Source: Actinomycetes bacterium
GTDB taxonomy: Bacteria; Actinomycetota; Thermoleophilia; Solirubrobacterales; 70-9
NCBI GenBank assembly: GCA_023436605.1
Contig: JAEZIQ010000058.1
Span: 1-37,653 of the forward strand
Direction: 5' to 3'
DNA: 37,653 nucleotides
The translations under genes were made by a program, and so were the position numbers. Under the pieces are notes generated by a model. It was not told where the DNA came from and ran no database searches. It saw only the letters and a program-made list of their open reading frames with translations. Positions 16,868 through 26,079 of the stretch are shown here, one piece after another; the first letter of the stretch is position 1, and the number at the start of each line of letters is the position of its first letter.

Positions 16868-17899
16868 ATGCGCGTGATCCGATCAGTCGGAGCGGCGCTA
16901 CTGATCGTGGTGACCGTGGCGGCGGCAGGGCCGGCTCCGGCAAACGCAACACCGGCCAGCGTGGCCGCCCTGCAGGCGGCTCTGGACTCGCTTGGCCTTT
17001 ACCGCGGCCAGGTCGACGGGATCAAAGGTCCGCTCACCCGTCGTGCGGTGATCGTCTTCCAGCGCCGACACGGTCTCCAGGTCGACGGCATCGCTGGTCC
17101 CCGGACCCGACGGGCCCTGGGCTGGCGCGGTCGCCCGGCCCTCGGCAGCCGGATGATGCGACAGGGTCACCGGGGCTGGGACGTAGCCGCCCTCCAGTTC
17201 CTCCTGCAACGTGCGGGTCACGGACCCGGCCGGGCGGACGGCATTTTCGGGCCCCTCACGCACGGGGCTGTGCTCCGGGCCCAGCGGGCGGCCGGGGTGG
17301 CACGGGACGGGATCGCCGGCCCGGTCACGATCCGTTCGCTTCGCGGCGGCCGGTCCCGCGGACAGGCGGGCGCTCCCAGGGGCCCGGTCCGTTTCCTGCG
17401 TCCGGTACCGGGGCCGATCGGCTCCGGTTTTGCCCCGGAAAGCGCTCCGGGGCGGCGCCACGACGGTCTCGATTTCCCGGTTCCGTACGGCACCCGGGTC
17501 GGTGCGGCCGGGGTTGGAACCACGATCTCCGCCGGCTACAACTACGGCGGTTACGGGAACCTGGTGGTGGTCCAGCACCGCCTCGGCTTCACCACCTGGT
17601 ACGCGCATCTTTCCTCGATCACCACCTGGGTCGGCGAGCGAGTCAGGGGAGGTACGCGGATCGGCCTGGTTGGCTCGACCGGGAGGTCGACCGGTCCCCA
17701 TCTCCACTTCGAGGTGCGCCGATACAACACCCCGATCAACCCGGTGCCGCGGCTGCTCGGGGCGGTTGCCAGGTCGGCTGGCGGGGCTGCCGGCCCAGGT
17801 TCGCGTCGCGTGATCGAATGCGGAGCTTCACCGCACAAGGAACCGCAGTCGCCGCCCGGCTCCGACTGGATCGCCCGCGAGCGCCTCTGCTCGCGCTGA
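16868..17899 (+). CDS. Exported M23 (LytM-type) peptidoglycan endopeptidase with two peptidoglycan-binding domains
   Basis: Predicted cell-wall hydrolase or cell-wall binding protein, 343 residues. After a signal peptide (cleavage near ANA, residue 27) come two PG_binding_1 repeats, each with the pattern LQ..L...G.y.G..DGi.GP.T..A (about residues 33-86 and 104-158). The M23 domain (from about 178) has the zinc ligands His198 and Asp202 in RRHDGLDF and His280 in GPHLHFEV, with His247 (WYAHLS) and His278 as catalytic partners, so it is probably active. The C-terminus adds about 40 residues of low-complexity sequence with two Cys. I chose the ATG at 16868; an open frame extends to 16652 but would overlap the lpqY start region. 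Confidence 0.9.
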   Translation: MRVIRSVGAALLIVVTVAAAGPAPANATPASVAALQAALDSLGLYRGQVDGIKGPLTRRAVIVFQRRHGLQVDGIAGPRTRRALGWRGRPALGSRMMRQGHRGWDVAALQFLLQRAGHGPGRADGIFGPLTHGAVLRAQRAAGVARDGIAGPVTIRSLRGGRSRGQAGAPRGPVRFLRPVPGPIGSGFAPESAPGRRHDGLDFPVPYGTRVGAAGVGTTISAGYNYGGYGNLVVVQHRLGFTTWYAHLSSITTWVGERVRGGTRIGLVGSTGRSTGPHLHFEVRRYNTPINPVPRLLGAVARSAGGAAGPGSRRVIECGASPHKEPQSPPGSDWIARERLCSR

Positions 17900-17912
17900 T
17901 CTGGTTAGCCGG

Positions 17913-19820
17913 TCACCGGAACCGCTTGCGGGCGCTCTTGATGCACTTCTCCCGCTTCTTCTTGTCCTTGACCTTGGCGCACTTGTTCAGGGCAGCCTTC
18001 TTGCGGGCCGCCTTGATGCAGTTGCTTCGTTTGCGTTTCGCTTTGGTGGATTTACCCGGGAACCTCTTTTTGCACTTGGCGATCGCCTGCTTGAGGTTGA
18101 AGGCCGCCGGCTTCGGCTTGCCCGTTTCGATTGCCAGGGTGAAGGGAGACTCGAAGTCCTCAAGGGCCGGGGTGACCACGATCATGTACTTCGCGCCCTT
18201 GACCGGAGCGATTGCCAACCGGCCTCCCTTCAGGCCACCGCGACAGGAATCGCTATCGAAGTCGATCTGGCGCAGGGCGTAGAAGCCGGTCTGCTCAGGG
18301 AGCGGATCGGGCCGGTCGTCGTAAACCGTGATCTGGTTTGCAAGTTCATTCGAACAGGCTGAAAGGATCACCGGGTCGTCGGTGGGGGAGGTCCACCGGT
18401 ACCACACCGATCCGCCCCCGCTGCCGTATGAGCCGTGGCCCGGTTCGTTTTCTTCGGTGGTCGCGTCGACCGTCGTGCCCTTCCGGGTGGCGGGCAGTCC
18501 AGATCCGAGGTTGACCGCAGCATCGAAGGCATCATTGGGCGGGAGCACGACCCGGTGAATATTGAAGGCGAATTGACCGTAGGTTCCGTCAAAGGGGCCG
18601 CCGGCAACGGCGATCCGGTACGTGGTGCCAGCCACGGCGTCGAAAAACCGGCTGCAAGCGGCGTAATCGAGACTCTCACTCACCTCGGTCAGGGTCGCCA
18701 GGGTGGCGCCTGTGTAGACACTCATGAAGAGCTGTAGATCCGGGTTGCAGGCTTTGACTCGAATGCGTCCGCTCGCCGGGGCCGTCCAGCTGAACCAGAC
18801 GGAGCGGCTGGTCCCGCTCGGGTAGTCGCCATGGTCGTCGGGTTCGCCGATTTCGACTGTCGCAAAGTCATTGTTGCCAGACGTGTTGACCGGCAGCGTC
18901 GGGCCAACGACCTGGGCGTTGGCGAAGTTGTCGTTCGGCGGTGGTGGCGCGGCTTTCAGTCCGATCTGGAAAGTGAACTCGCCCGGCTGGGGGCCAGAGA
19001 CCCCGATCCGGTATGTCGTGCCGGCAGTGACCGGGAAGTCGACGTTACAGTCGTTCGAGGTGAGCTCGGCGACCGGGACCAGGGTCGCGAGCGTGTTGCC
19101 CGTGAAGACGACCACACGGTCGTTTCCCGCCCCGTCGATCACTGCCTTCTCGCACAGGCTTAGACGAACTCGTTGGGTGGCTGACGCGGTGTAGCTGAAC
19201 CACACCGAGCGCGAGCTGGCCGGGCCGCCGAAACCGGGTGGTTCACCAGCCTCCCAGGTCGAATCGACGGTAGTCGAGTTCGCGGTCACCGGCAGGGCAG
19301 GGCCAAGGGTCGTCGGGGTGGCGAAGCTGTCGTTCGGCGGCGGCGTCAGCCGGCGCAGCGACAGGTTGAAGCTGCCCTCGAACTCGTAGTAATCGACTTG
19401 CAGGCTGTAGGTCACGCCGGCGGTTGCCGGGAACCTGAGCGAACACATTCCGTTGATGTCGGCAACCTTGACCAGGGTGGCGAGCGTGGCCCCGGTATGG
19501 ACGGCCATCAGCGGGTCCTCGAACTCGGACGCTCCGGTGAAGCCGTCGTTACATGTATCCAGCACATAGGTGGCGGAGTTTGGGGCGGTGAACCGGTACC
19601 AGACCGATTTCTGAGGGGTGATCGAGTAGATCTGTGGTTCGCCCGCCTCGGCCGTAGCACCGATGTTGTTTCCGGGCACAGTCGCCGGCAAAGTGGCGCC
19701 GATCACCTGGGCGGACGCGAAGTTGTCATTCGCCGGCGCAGCTGTCGCGGTCCCGGTGCCGGCCAGCACTCCGATGATCACGAGGGGAACGACGACCGCG
19801 AGACGCAGTTCGAAGCTCAC
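17913..19820 (-). CDS. Exported repeat protein with PPC-like beta domains and a basic Cys-patterned tail (copy 1)
   Basis: The 635-residue secreted protein has a signal peptide ending near ATAA and four repeats of about 120-140 residues. Each starts with a PNDNFA or PNDxF box, continues with a GEP and SVWF/SVWY box and an ATL segment, and ends with a TAGTTYRI-like strand. This resembles bacterial pre-peptidase C-terminal (PPC) domains. Each repeat has a pair of Cys suggesting a disulfide. The last 62 residues are Lys/Arg-rich with four Cys spaced 17, 12 and 11 residues apart. I chose the GTG at 19820, whose GTGA overlaps the stop of the upstream copy. The longer frame to 19979 reads the tail of that copy out of frame. 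Role unknown: adhesion or wall attachment is a guess. Confidence 0.82.
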   Translation of the reverse strand: MSFELRLAVVVPLVIIGVLAGTGTATAAPANDNFASAQVIGATLPATVPGNNIGATAEAGEPQIYSITPQKSVWYRFTAPNSATYVLDTCNDGFTGASEFEDPLMAVHTGATLATLVKVADINGMCSLRFPATAGVTYSLQVDYYEFEGSFNLSLRRLTPPPNDSFATPTTLGPALPVTANSTTVDSTWEAGEPPGFGGPASSRSVWFSYTASATQRVRLSLCEKAVIDGAGNDRVVVFTGNTLATLVPVAELTSNDCNVDFPVTAGTTYRIGVSGPQPGEFTFQIGLKAAPPPPNDNFANAQVVGPTLPVNTSGNNDFATVEIGEPDDHGDYPSGTSRSVWFSWTAPASGRIRVKACNPDLQLFMSVYTGATLATLTEVSESLDYAACSRFFDAVAGTTYRIAVAGGPFDGTYGQFAFNIHRVVLPPNDAFDAAVNLGSGLPATRKGTTVDATTEENEPGHGSYGSGGGSVWYRWTSPTDDPVILSACSNELANQITVYDDRPDPLPEQTGFYALRQIDFDSDSCRGGLKGGRLAIAPVKGAKYMIVVTPALEDFESPFTLAIETGKPKPAAFNLKQAIAKCKKRFPGKSTKAKRKRSNCIKAARKKAALNKCAKVKDKKKREKCIKSARKRFR

Positions 19821-21712
19821 TTGAAACGCCTCCTCGCGCTCTTGGTGCATTTGCTGCGCTTTTTCTTGTCCTTGATCCTGGCGCACTTGATCAGGGCTGC
19901 TTTCCTGCGGGCCGCCTTGATGCAGTTGCTTCGTTTCCGTTTCGCCTTGGCGCTCTTGCCCGGGAACTTCTTCTTGCACTTGGCGATCGCCTTTTTGAGA
20001 TTGAAGGGAGCAGCAGCGGACGTTGGCCCGATCACTCTCAGGGTGAACGGCGCTTCGATCTGGACGCTCACCGGGGTGACCGAGATCCGGTACGTGGTGC
20101 CGCTCACCGGGGGGATCGCAAGCCTCCCCCCGACGCCGCCATTTCGACAGCCTTCGAATGAGTCGTCGAGGAGTTTCAGGTCTTCCAGGGTCGATCCGGA
20201 GAAGACGGCAACCCGGCTGGCGTATTCCCCGGGCGAACAGACTTCGAAGATCACCGGCAGGTCCGAGGAAGCTTTCCAGCGGTACCAGACCGAACCGACC
20301 GGACTCGAGTAGCCCTCGCTGGAATGGGCGGGCTCACCAACTTCCTGGAACGAGTCGACCGTTGTGCCCTTGACCGTCTGCGGGAACCCGGTTCCGATGT
20401 TCTGGGCGTCGGCAAAGAGGTCGTTTGCCGGAATCGCCAGCGTGTGAATGTCGAGCTCGAAGGGCCCGGCAGTATCGGAGCCCGGCTGGGCGTCGACCGC
20501 GATCCGGTACTCGGTGCCGGCCGCGACGTCCGCCGTGACGCTGCAATGAGGCGAATAGGGCGGGACCTTGCTGATCTCGACCAGGGTGGCCAGCGTGGCG
20601 CCCGTGTAGATGCTGGTCCGGAGTTCTGATGCGAGTTTCGGGTTGCAGGCCCTGACCCGCACGGTGCCGGACTGCGCGGGTGTCCAGCGGTACCAGACCG
20701 AATGGAAGGCGGGGTTGCCGATGCCGCCGTGTTTTGGCTCCATCGGTTCGGCCGACGCGAAGTCGTTATTGCCCTGGATCCTGATCGGCAGCCCCGGGCC
20801 GACCACCTGCCCGCTCGCGAAGTTGTCATTGGTCGGAGGCGGAGCCTTCTTCAGGTCGAGCGTAAAGAGGAACTCCCCCTTGACTGTTCCGCTGACCGCG
20901 AACTTGTAGCTGGTGCCCGCAGTCACCATGAAATCGACCGAACACTGGTTGACGCCGACCTTTGCCGCTTCGGAGAGCGTTGCGAGGGTCGCGCCGGTAT
21001 ATGCGATCACGGCCTTGTTGGTGGCGCCATCGACCGAAGTTATCGAGCACACGCTCAGCCGGATCCGCTCTGATGCGGGGGCGGTCCAGGTGAACCAGAC
21101 CGATCGCGATTGCGAGGTGCCGCCGAGGGCGGCCGGTTCGCCGGCCTCCCAGCCTGAATCGACCGTGCTCGAGTCAAAGGAAGTTGGCAGGGCCGAACCC
21201 AGATTCGCGGCTCCGGCAAAGTTGTCGTTGGCCGGCGGGTTCAGGTTCCGCAGCTTGAAGTTGAAGTTGCCTTCGTCGTGGTAATCGACCTGGAAGTGGT
21301 AGACGGTCCCCACGGTTGCGGGGAACCTGACCAGGCACTGACCGGTACCTGTCGCCGTGGTCATCAACGTGCCCAGGGTGGCCCCGGTGCGGACACCGAT
21401 CGCCAGGAAGCTGAACTTGTAGCCGGTGAAACCGTCATCGCACATGTCGACGACCATGGTCCCGTTGACCGTCGACGTCCAGCTGAACCAGATTGTCTTC
21501 CGGGGGTCGTTGCCCCCGATCTGGGGTTCGCCCATTTCCGCTGTCGCGCTGATGTTGCTGGCCGCCACCGTGATGGGCAACGCGCCGGTAATCGTCTGAC
21601 GGGCGGCAAAGTTGTCGTTGGCGGGTGCGGCGGTGGCCTGCCCGCTGCCGCCGATCAGAGTTGCCGCGACTGCGATCGAAAGCAGTACGACCAAACGAGA
21701 ACCGAGTGTCAC
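19817..21712 (-). CDS. Exported repeat protein with PPC-like beta domains and a basic Cys-patterned tail (copy 2)
   Basis: Paralogue of the next gene on this strand, about 631 residues. It has the same layout: a signal peptide ending near ATAA, four PPC-like repeats beginning with NDNFA-type boxes, a Cys pair per repeat, and a tail starting FNLKKAIAKCKKKFPGK. The tail's four Cys have exactly the same 17/12/11 spacing. I prefer the GTG at 21712, which gives a normal signal peptide (TLGSRLVVLLSIAVAATLIG). An upstream GTG at 21769 would add 19 residues before it. It is the first gene of a two-gene unit, and its stop overlaps the start of copy 1 by 4 bases. Confidence 0.82.
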   Translation of the reverse strand: MTLGSRLVVLLSIAVAATLIGGSGQATAAPANDNFAARQTITGALPITVAASNISATAEMGEPQIGGNDPRKTIWFSWTSTVNGTMVVDMCDDGFTGYKFSFLAIGVRTGATLGTLMTTATGTGQCLVRFPATVGTVYHFQVDYHDEGNFNFKLRNLNPPANDNFAGAANLGSALPTSFDSSTVDSGWEAGEPAALGGTSQSRSVWFTWTAPASERIRLSVCSITSVDGATNKAVIAYTGATLATLSEAAKVGVNQCSVDFMVTAGTSYKFAVSGTVKGEFLFTLDLKKAPPPTNDNFASGQVVGPGLPIRIQGNNDFASAEPMEPKHGGIGNPAFHSVWYRWTPAQSGTVRVRACNPKLASELRTSIYTGATLATLVEISKVPPYSPHCSVTADVAAGTEYRIAVDAQPGSDTAGPFELDIHTLAIPANDLFADAQNIGTGFPQTVKGTTVDSFQEVGEPAHSSEGYSSPVGSVWYRWKASSDLPVIFEVCSPGEYASRVAVFSGSTLEDLKLLDDSFEGCRNGGVGGRLAIPPVSGTTYRISVTPVSVQIEAPFTLRVIGPTSAAAPFNLKKAIAKCKKKFPGKSAKAKRKRSNCIKAARRKAALIKCARIKDKKKRSKCTKSARRRFK

Positions 21713-21805
21713 CTTCCGAGCCCTTCCTTCAGTTGGGCGGGGAATCCCCCGACTCCCTATGCCTAACACATGGGCGATGCCATGGCTAGGGGCTCGGGAG
21801 GAATG

Positions 21806-23680
21806 TCACACCGGTGTCGTCTCGGGCTTGGTCGAGCGGAGTTCCTCGGCCAGGCTGACCGCATCGTAGGCTCCGGTGTGGCGGATGCCGTTGACGAAGA
21901 ACGTGGGGGTGCCGTGAGCGCCGCTGGCGTCACCGGACGCAGCGTGTTTCTGAACGACTTGAGCGAACTTGCCGCTCTGGACGTCCTCGACGAACTGATC
22001 TACGTCCATGTCGAGTTTGCCGGCGTAGCCGATCAGGTCCTCGATGTCGAGGTCGCCCTGATGGTCGTAGAGCTCCACGTGCATCTCCCAGAACTTGCCC
22101 TGCGCGTTGGCGGCTTCGGCCGCTTCGGCCGCCAGTTCGGCGTGAGGGTGAACGTCGACCAGGGCCAGGTGACGGTAGACGTAGACCATTTCGTCGCCCA
22201 TGCGTTCCCGCAGTTCCCTGATCATGCCGGTGGCCCGGCCGCAGTAAGGGCATTCGTAGTCCCCGTACTCGACCAGGACGTAGGGAGCATCCGGGTTGCC
22301 CAGGTAATGGTCGTGTTCGGGGGTGAACGGCTTGTCAAGGAAGCGGGGCAGGCTGGCACTGGTCTCACCGCGGAAGACAGCGGCGAGCCGGAAGATCGTC
22401 CAGGCGAGAAAGACCGCGAGGATCGAGGCGATGAAGATGCCGACAACCGCGTGGTCCTGGGTCTGGATGTCGTCGTAGGCGAGCCGCGCGATCAGTAGCG
22501 AGACGGTGAAGCCGATCCCGGAGAGTGCCGCCCCGCCCACGGTCTGGCCCTTGCCGATTCCGCGGGGAAGTTCGCCGACCTTTGACTTGATCGCGATCAC
22601 GACACCGGCCGTGATGCCCAGGGTCTTGCCGAGCACGAGTCCGGCGACGACGCCCCAGGTCAGGGTCGAGGCGATCGCGTCACCCAGTACTCCGCCGCCG
22701 AGATCGACCCCGGCATTGGCCAGGGCGAAGAGCGGCACGATCGCGTAGCTGGTCACGGGATGGAGCAGGGTCTGGAAACGCTCGTTCGGCGAAATCGCCT
22801 GCTGGACGCTCTGGTTCGCGGTCCTTGCGACTTCCGGCAGGGGTGACTGGCGGAAGGCCCGGACCCGCCTGGCCGCCTTCTCCACCTTCTTCGGTTCGGG
22901 CGGATAGGCGGCGACGAGCAGGCCGCCGATCATCCCGGCCAGGGTGGCGTGAATCCCGGATTCCATCGCGGCCACGAAAAGCACTACGCCGACCGCCAGG
23001 TAAGCACCCGAGCGCCACACGTTCAGACGAGGGAAGAGCGCGATGAGAATCAGGCAGACGACGCAGACCGCAATCGCGACAGGCTCGATCGAATCCGAGT
23101 AGAAAAGCCCGATCACGCTGATCGCGACGATGTCGTCAACGATCGCCAGGGTGAGCAGGAAGACCCGGAGCTGGGTCGGGAACTTCGGACCGACGATCGC
23201 CAGGGCACCGAGCAGGAAAGCGGTGTCGGTAGCGATCACGATGCCCCAGCCGTGTTCGTTGCCGGAGCCCGCGTTGATCCCGAGGAAAATCAGGGCGGGC
23301 AGGAGCATGCCGCCGATGCCGCCGAGTACCGCGACCCAGACCCGTTTGCGTTCGGTCAGCTCGCCCATCGAGAGTTCGCGCCGGACCTCCATACCGATCA
23401 CGAAGAAGAAAGCGGCCATCAGCGCTTCGTCGATCCAGTACCGGAGCGAGTGGTCGATCGACCAATCGCCGATGCTGATCGCGAGGCTGGTGTCCCAGAA
23501 GCTGAAGTAGGAATCGCCGACCGGCGAGTTCGACCAGATCAGAGCCGCTACAGCCGCAAGGAGCAGAAGGCCGGCACTGCCGGACTCGGTCGCCAGGAAC
23601 TGGCGCATCGGTTTCGCGACCTGCGCCGCAAGGTCACGCCTGCTCTCGGTTGTGTCGGGATCGTGAATCGGCTTCGCCAC
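21806..23680 (-). CDS. nhaA: Na+/H+ antiporter NhaA fused to a C-terminal DsbA/thioredoxin-like domain
   Basis: Residues 1 to about 440 are an NhaA antiporter: FFFVIGMEVRRE, GWGIVIATDTAFLLGAL, the ion-binding Asp pair in LAIVDDIVAI (Asp182-Asp183), and GKTLGI (Lys352). It exports Na+ in exchange for H+ across the inner membrane. Residues from about 455 form a thioredoxin-fold domain with LVEYGDYECPYCGRA (CPYC, 477-480) and a cis-proline loop GTPTFFVNG, close to the DsbA-like Thioredoxin_4 family. The start is GTG at 23680; an internal ATG at residue 25 would also give a normal NhaA. NhaA's known topology has a cytosolic C-terminus, so the thioredoxin domain would face the cytosol, unusual for a DsbA-like fold. 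Confidence 0.93.
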   Translation of the reverse strand: MAKPIHDPDTTESRRDLAAQVAKPMRQFLATESGSAGLLLLAAVAALIWSNSPVGDSYFSFWDTSLAISIGDWSIDHSLRYWIDEALMAAFFFVIGMEVRRELSMGELTERKRVWVAVLGGIGGMLLPALIFLGINAGSGNEHGWGIVIATDTAFLLGALAIVGPKFPTQLRVFLLTLAIVDDIVAISVIGLFYSDSIEPVAIAVCVVCLILIALFPRLNVWRSGAYLAVGVVLFVAAMESGIHATLAGMIGGLLVAAYPPEPKKVEKAARRVRAFRQSPLPEVARTANQSVQQAISPNERFQTLLHPVTSYAIVPLFALANAGVDLGGGVLGDAIASTLTWGVVAGLVLGKTLGITAGVVIAIKSKVGELPRGIGKGQTVGGAALSGIGFTVSLLIARLAYDDIQTQDHAVVGIFIASILAVFLAWTIFRLAAVFRGETSASLPRFLDKPFTPEHDHYLGNPDAPYVLVEYGDYECPYCGRATGMIRELRERMGDEMVYVYRHLALVDVHPHAELAAEAAEAANAQGKFWEMHVELYDHQGDLDIEDLIGYAGKLDMDVDQFVEDVQSGKFAQVVQKHAASGDASGAHGTPTFFVNGIRHTGAYDAVSLAEELRSTKPETTPV

Positions 23681-23790
23681 GTCCCAATAGAACCTATCGG
23701 GTCAACAAGACCGGCAATCACCCGAACCACCACAAGACGGAGCCAGCCCAACTGTCAATTGGCTCTGTGGGCTGGCGGGTGGGACCTGGA

Positions 23791-23858
23791 GGGCGGGTCC
23801 GACCCCGCCCGACTACTTATGCCACCCGCCCGACTTACTTATTGCCGGCCAGGCCGGC
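23791..23858 (-). terminator. Hairpin region downstream of purL
   Basis: Two perfect inverted repeats lie in the 185-base space between nhaA and purL: GCCGGCC/GGCCGGC (23844-23858) just after the purL stop, and GGGCGGG/CCCGCCC (23791-23810) further on. Between them, a segment of about 20 bases containing CCGCCCGAC..ACTTA occurs twice as an imperfect direct repeat (near 23804 and 23826). Likely transcription stop for the purCSQL unit; no U-tract. Confidence 0.5.
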
Positions 23859-23865
23859 TTGACCC

Positions 23866-26079
23866 CTAGTGGGTCAGGCCAGCCTGGTCGGACTCGATGC
23901 GGTCTTCGAGGGATTCGAAAGCGGCTTCGGCTTCTTCGACGAGGATCTCGACCCGGCTGTCGTTCGCGGTGACGATGATCTCGTTGCCGGCAACCTCACC
24001 GATAAGTTCGAGGTCAACGCCCTGGCCACCGAGCTTCTCGAGATCGGAACGCTCGCCGGCGAGGATGAAACCGCCGGGACCTTCTCCGAACAGGGCATCC
24101 TCGCTGCCGCTTTCGCGGCGCACGATGAGCGGGTGAAGGTCGGCTTCGCATCCAACACCCGAGCTGATTGCCAGTTCGGCCAGCGCGGTCGTGACGCCAC
24201 CGTCGGAAACATCGGTCGCGGTGCGGACGACGCCGGAGCGAACGGCTTCGCGGACCAGTTCGATCGCGGCCTTGACCGGTTCGATTTCGACCTCGGGCAG
24301 GCCCCGGCCGAGCTGGCCGCGCTGTTTCTCGAGTTCGGAACCGGCGAGCGACGGGTTGAACGGACCGACCAGGGCGATCGCATCACCCTCGCGCCAGTTC
24401 TCGCCCGCCACCTTGTCCGGGTCGGGGAGCTCGCCAACCATGCCGACCACCGGAGTCGGGTAGATCGGACCCTGAGGCGTCTCGTTGTAGAGCGAAACGT
24501 TGCCGCCGACCACCGGAGCACCGAGGGCGCGGCAGGCTTCCGCCAGGCCGTCGATTGCCCGGCCGAGCTGCCAGGCGACGGTCGGCTTCTCCGGGTTGCC
24601 GAAGTTGAGGCAGTTGGTCACGCCGAGCGGCTCGGCTCCGACCACCGCGAGGTTGGCGGCGCATTCGAGGGCGGCTTCGATCGTGCCCTGGAAGGGGTCG
24701 CAGGCGACCCGGCGGCCATTGCCGTCGATTGAAACGGCAATCGCCCGGTCCGACTCGGGAATGTTCAAGACTGCCGCGTCGGCGGCGCCGGCCCGGTGGA
24801 CGGTGCGGGAGCCGACGATCGAGTCGTACTGCTCGAAGGCCCAGCGCTTCGAAGCGATCGACGGGGAGGCGAGCAGGCTGAGGGCAATGTCGCTGGAGGA
24901 GGCGTCCGCCTCAATGGATTCCCGATTCGGGTAGGTCCACTCGGCCGGCTCTTCGGGCTCGAGGTCGTAGAGCGGACAGCCGTCGACCAGGTCGTCGACC
25001 CGGATCTCGCCAACCGTCTCGCCGTGCTTGAGGATCCGGAAGGTGCCGCTGTCGGTGATCTCGCCGATCACTGCGGAAGCGGTCTGCCACTTGGTGCAGA
25101 GCGCCAGCACCTCGTCGACCTTCGAGGGTTCGACCACGGCCAGCATTCGCTCCTGGGACTCCGAAACCATGATCTCGAAGGGCTCCATGTCCGCTTCGCG
25201 GAGCGGGACCAGTCCGACGTCGATGTCGATGCCGGTGCTTCCCGCGGAGGCCATCTCGCCGGCCGAGGAGGTCAGTCCGGCCGCGCCGAGGTCCTGAAGC
25301 GAGACCAGCAGTTCCCTGGCCAGCAGTTCCTGGCAGCACTCGAGCAGCTTCGCTTCCTCGAACGGGTCCCCGATCTGGACGGTGGGACGCTTTGCGTCAT
25401 CGCCCTCGTCGAGTTCAGCCGAGGCCAGCACCGAGGCGCCACCGATGCCGTCGCGACCCGTAAGCGAGCCGAAGAGTACGACCTTGTTGCCGGTGCCGGC
25501 TGCGGCTGCGCGAACCATCTCGTCGGTGCGGGCGATCCCGACGCACATCGCGTTGACCAGCGGATTCTGCTCGTAGGGTGGTTCGAAGTAGATCTCGCCA
25601 CCGACCGTGGGGATTCCCATCGAGTTTCCGTAATGGCCGATCCCGCGGACCACGCCGTCGACCAGGTAATGGGTGCGCTCGGTGTCGGGCTCACCGAAGC
25701 GGAGCGAGTCGAGGATGGCGATCGGCCGGGCGCCGAGAGCGATCACGTCGCGGAGGATTCCCCCGACTCCGGTCGCCGCGCCCTGGAAGGGTTCGACCGC
25801 GGAAGGATGGTTGTGGGACTCGACCTTGAAGGCGATCGAGTAGCCGTTGCCGATGTCGACCGCACCGGCGTTCTCGCCGGGACCCATGACTACCCGGGGA
25901 CCTTCGGTCGGCAGGTTCCTGAGCAGCTTGCGCGAGTGCTTGTAGGCGCAGTGCTCTGACCAGAGCAGGGAGAACATGGCGAGTTCGACCCCGTTCGGTT
26001 CGCGACCCATCTTCTCGCAGATCAGGTCGAACTCGTGGTCGGTCAGGCCCAGAGCGCGATGTGCGCTCTGCTCGCTCAT
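23866..26079 (-). CDS. purL: Phosphoribosylformylglycinamidine synthase subunit II
   Basis: ATP-dependent synthetase subunit that makes FGAM from FGAR with ammonia supplied by PurQ. The 737-residue length is that of the small PurL that works with PurS and PurQ, not the 1300-residue enterobacterial form. Motifs include LWSEHCAYKHSRKLL, FKVESHNHPSAVEPFQGAATGVGGILRD, LGAAGLTSSAGEMA, CLNFGNPEKP and GGNVSLYNE. The last gene of a four-gene run, its start overlaps the purQ stop by 4 bases. Confidence 0.97.
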   Translation of the reverse strand: MSEQSAHRALGLTDHEFDLICEKMGREPNGVELAMFSLLWSEHCAYKHSRKLLRNLPTEGPRVVMGPGENAGAVDIGNGYSIAFKVESHNHPSAVEPFQGAATGVGGILRDVIALGARPIAILDSLRFGEPDTERTHYLVDGVVRGIGHYGNSMGIPTVGGEIYFEPPYEQNPLVNAMCVGIARTDEMVRAAAAGTGNKVVLFGSLTGRDGIGGASVLASAELDEGDDAKRPTVQIGDPFEEAKLLECCQELLARELLVSLQDLGAAGLTSSAGEMASAGSTGIDIDVGLVPLREADMEPFEIMVSESQERMLAVVEPSKVDEVLALCTKWQTASAVIGEITDSGTFRILKHGETVGEIRVDDLVDGCPLYDLEPEEPAEWTYPNRESIEADASSSDIALSLLASPSIASKRWAFEQYDSIVGSRTVHRAGAADAAVLNIPESDRAIAVSIDGNGRRVACDPFQGTIEAALECAANLAVVGAEPLGVTNCLNFGNPEKPTVAWQLGRAIDGLAEACRALGAPVVGGNVSLYNETPQGPIYPTPVVGMVGELPDPDKVAGENWREGDAIALVGPFNPSLAGSELEKQRGQLGRGLPEVEIEPVKAAIELVREAVRSGVVRTATDVSDGGVTTALAELAISSGVGCEADLHPLIVRRESGSEDALFGEGPGGFILAGERSDLEKLGGQGVDLELIGEVAGNEIIVTANDSRVEILVEEAEAAFESLEDRIESDQAGLTH

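Noticed and set aside
15595..18282. Open frame of 895 codons on the plus strand
   Set aside because: It runs antisense through the binding-protein gene and out of frame through the M23 peptidase. Its composition is Arg/Gly/Pro-rich, as expected for GC-rich shadow frames, and it has no domain.
19821..19979. N-terminal extension of repeat-protein copy 1
   Set aside because: The extra residues are Gln/Glu-rich and read the Lys/Arg-rich tail of copy 2 out of frame. The GTG at 19820 gives a normal signal peptide and a 4-base overlap.
23681..23865. Small gene between nhaA and purL
   Set aside because: Open frames here have no ribosome-binding site or recognisable protein, and the region is occupied by hairpins and short direct repeats.
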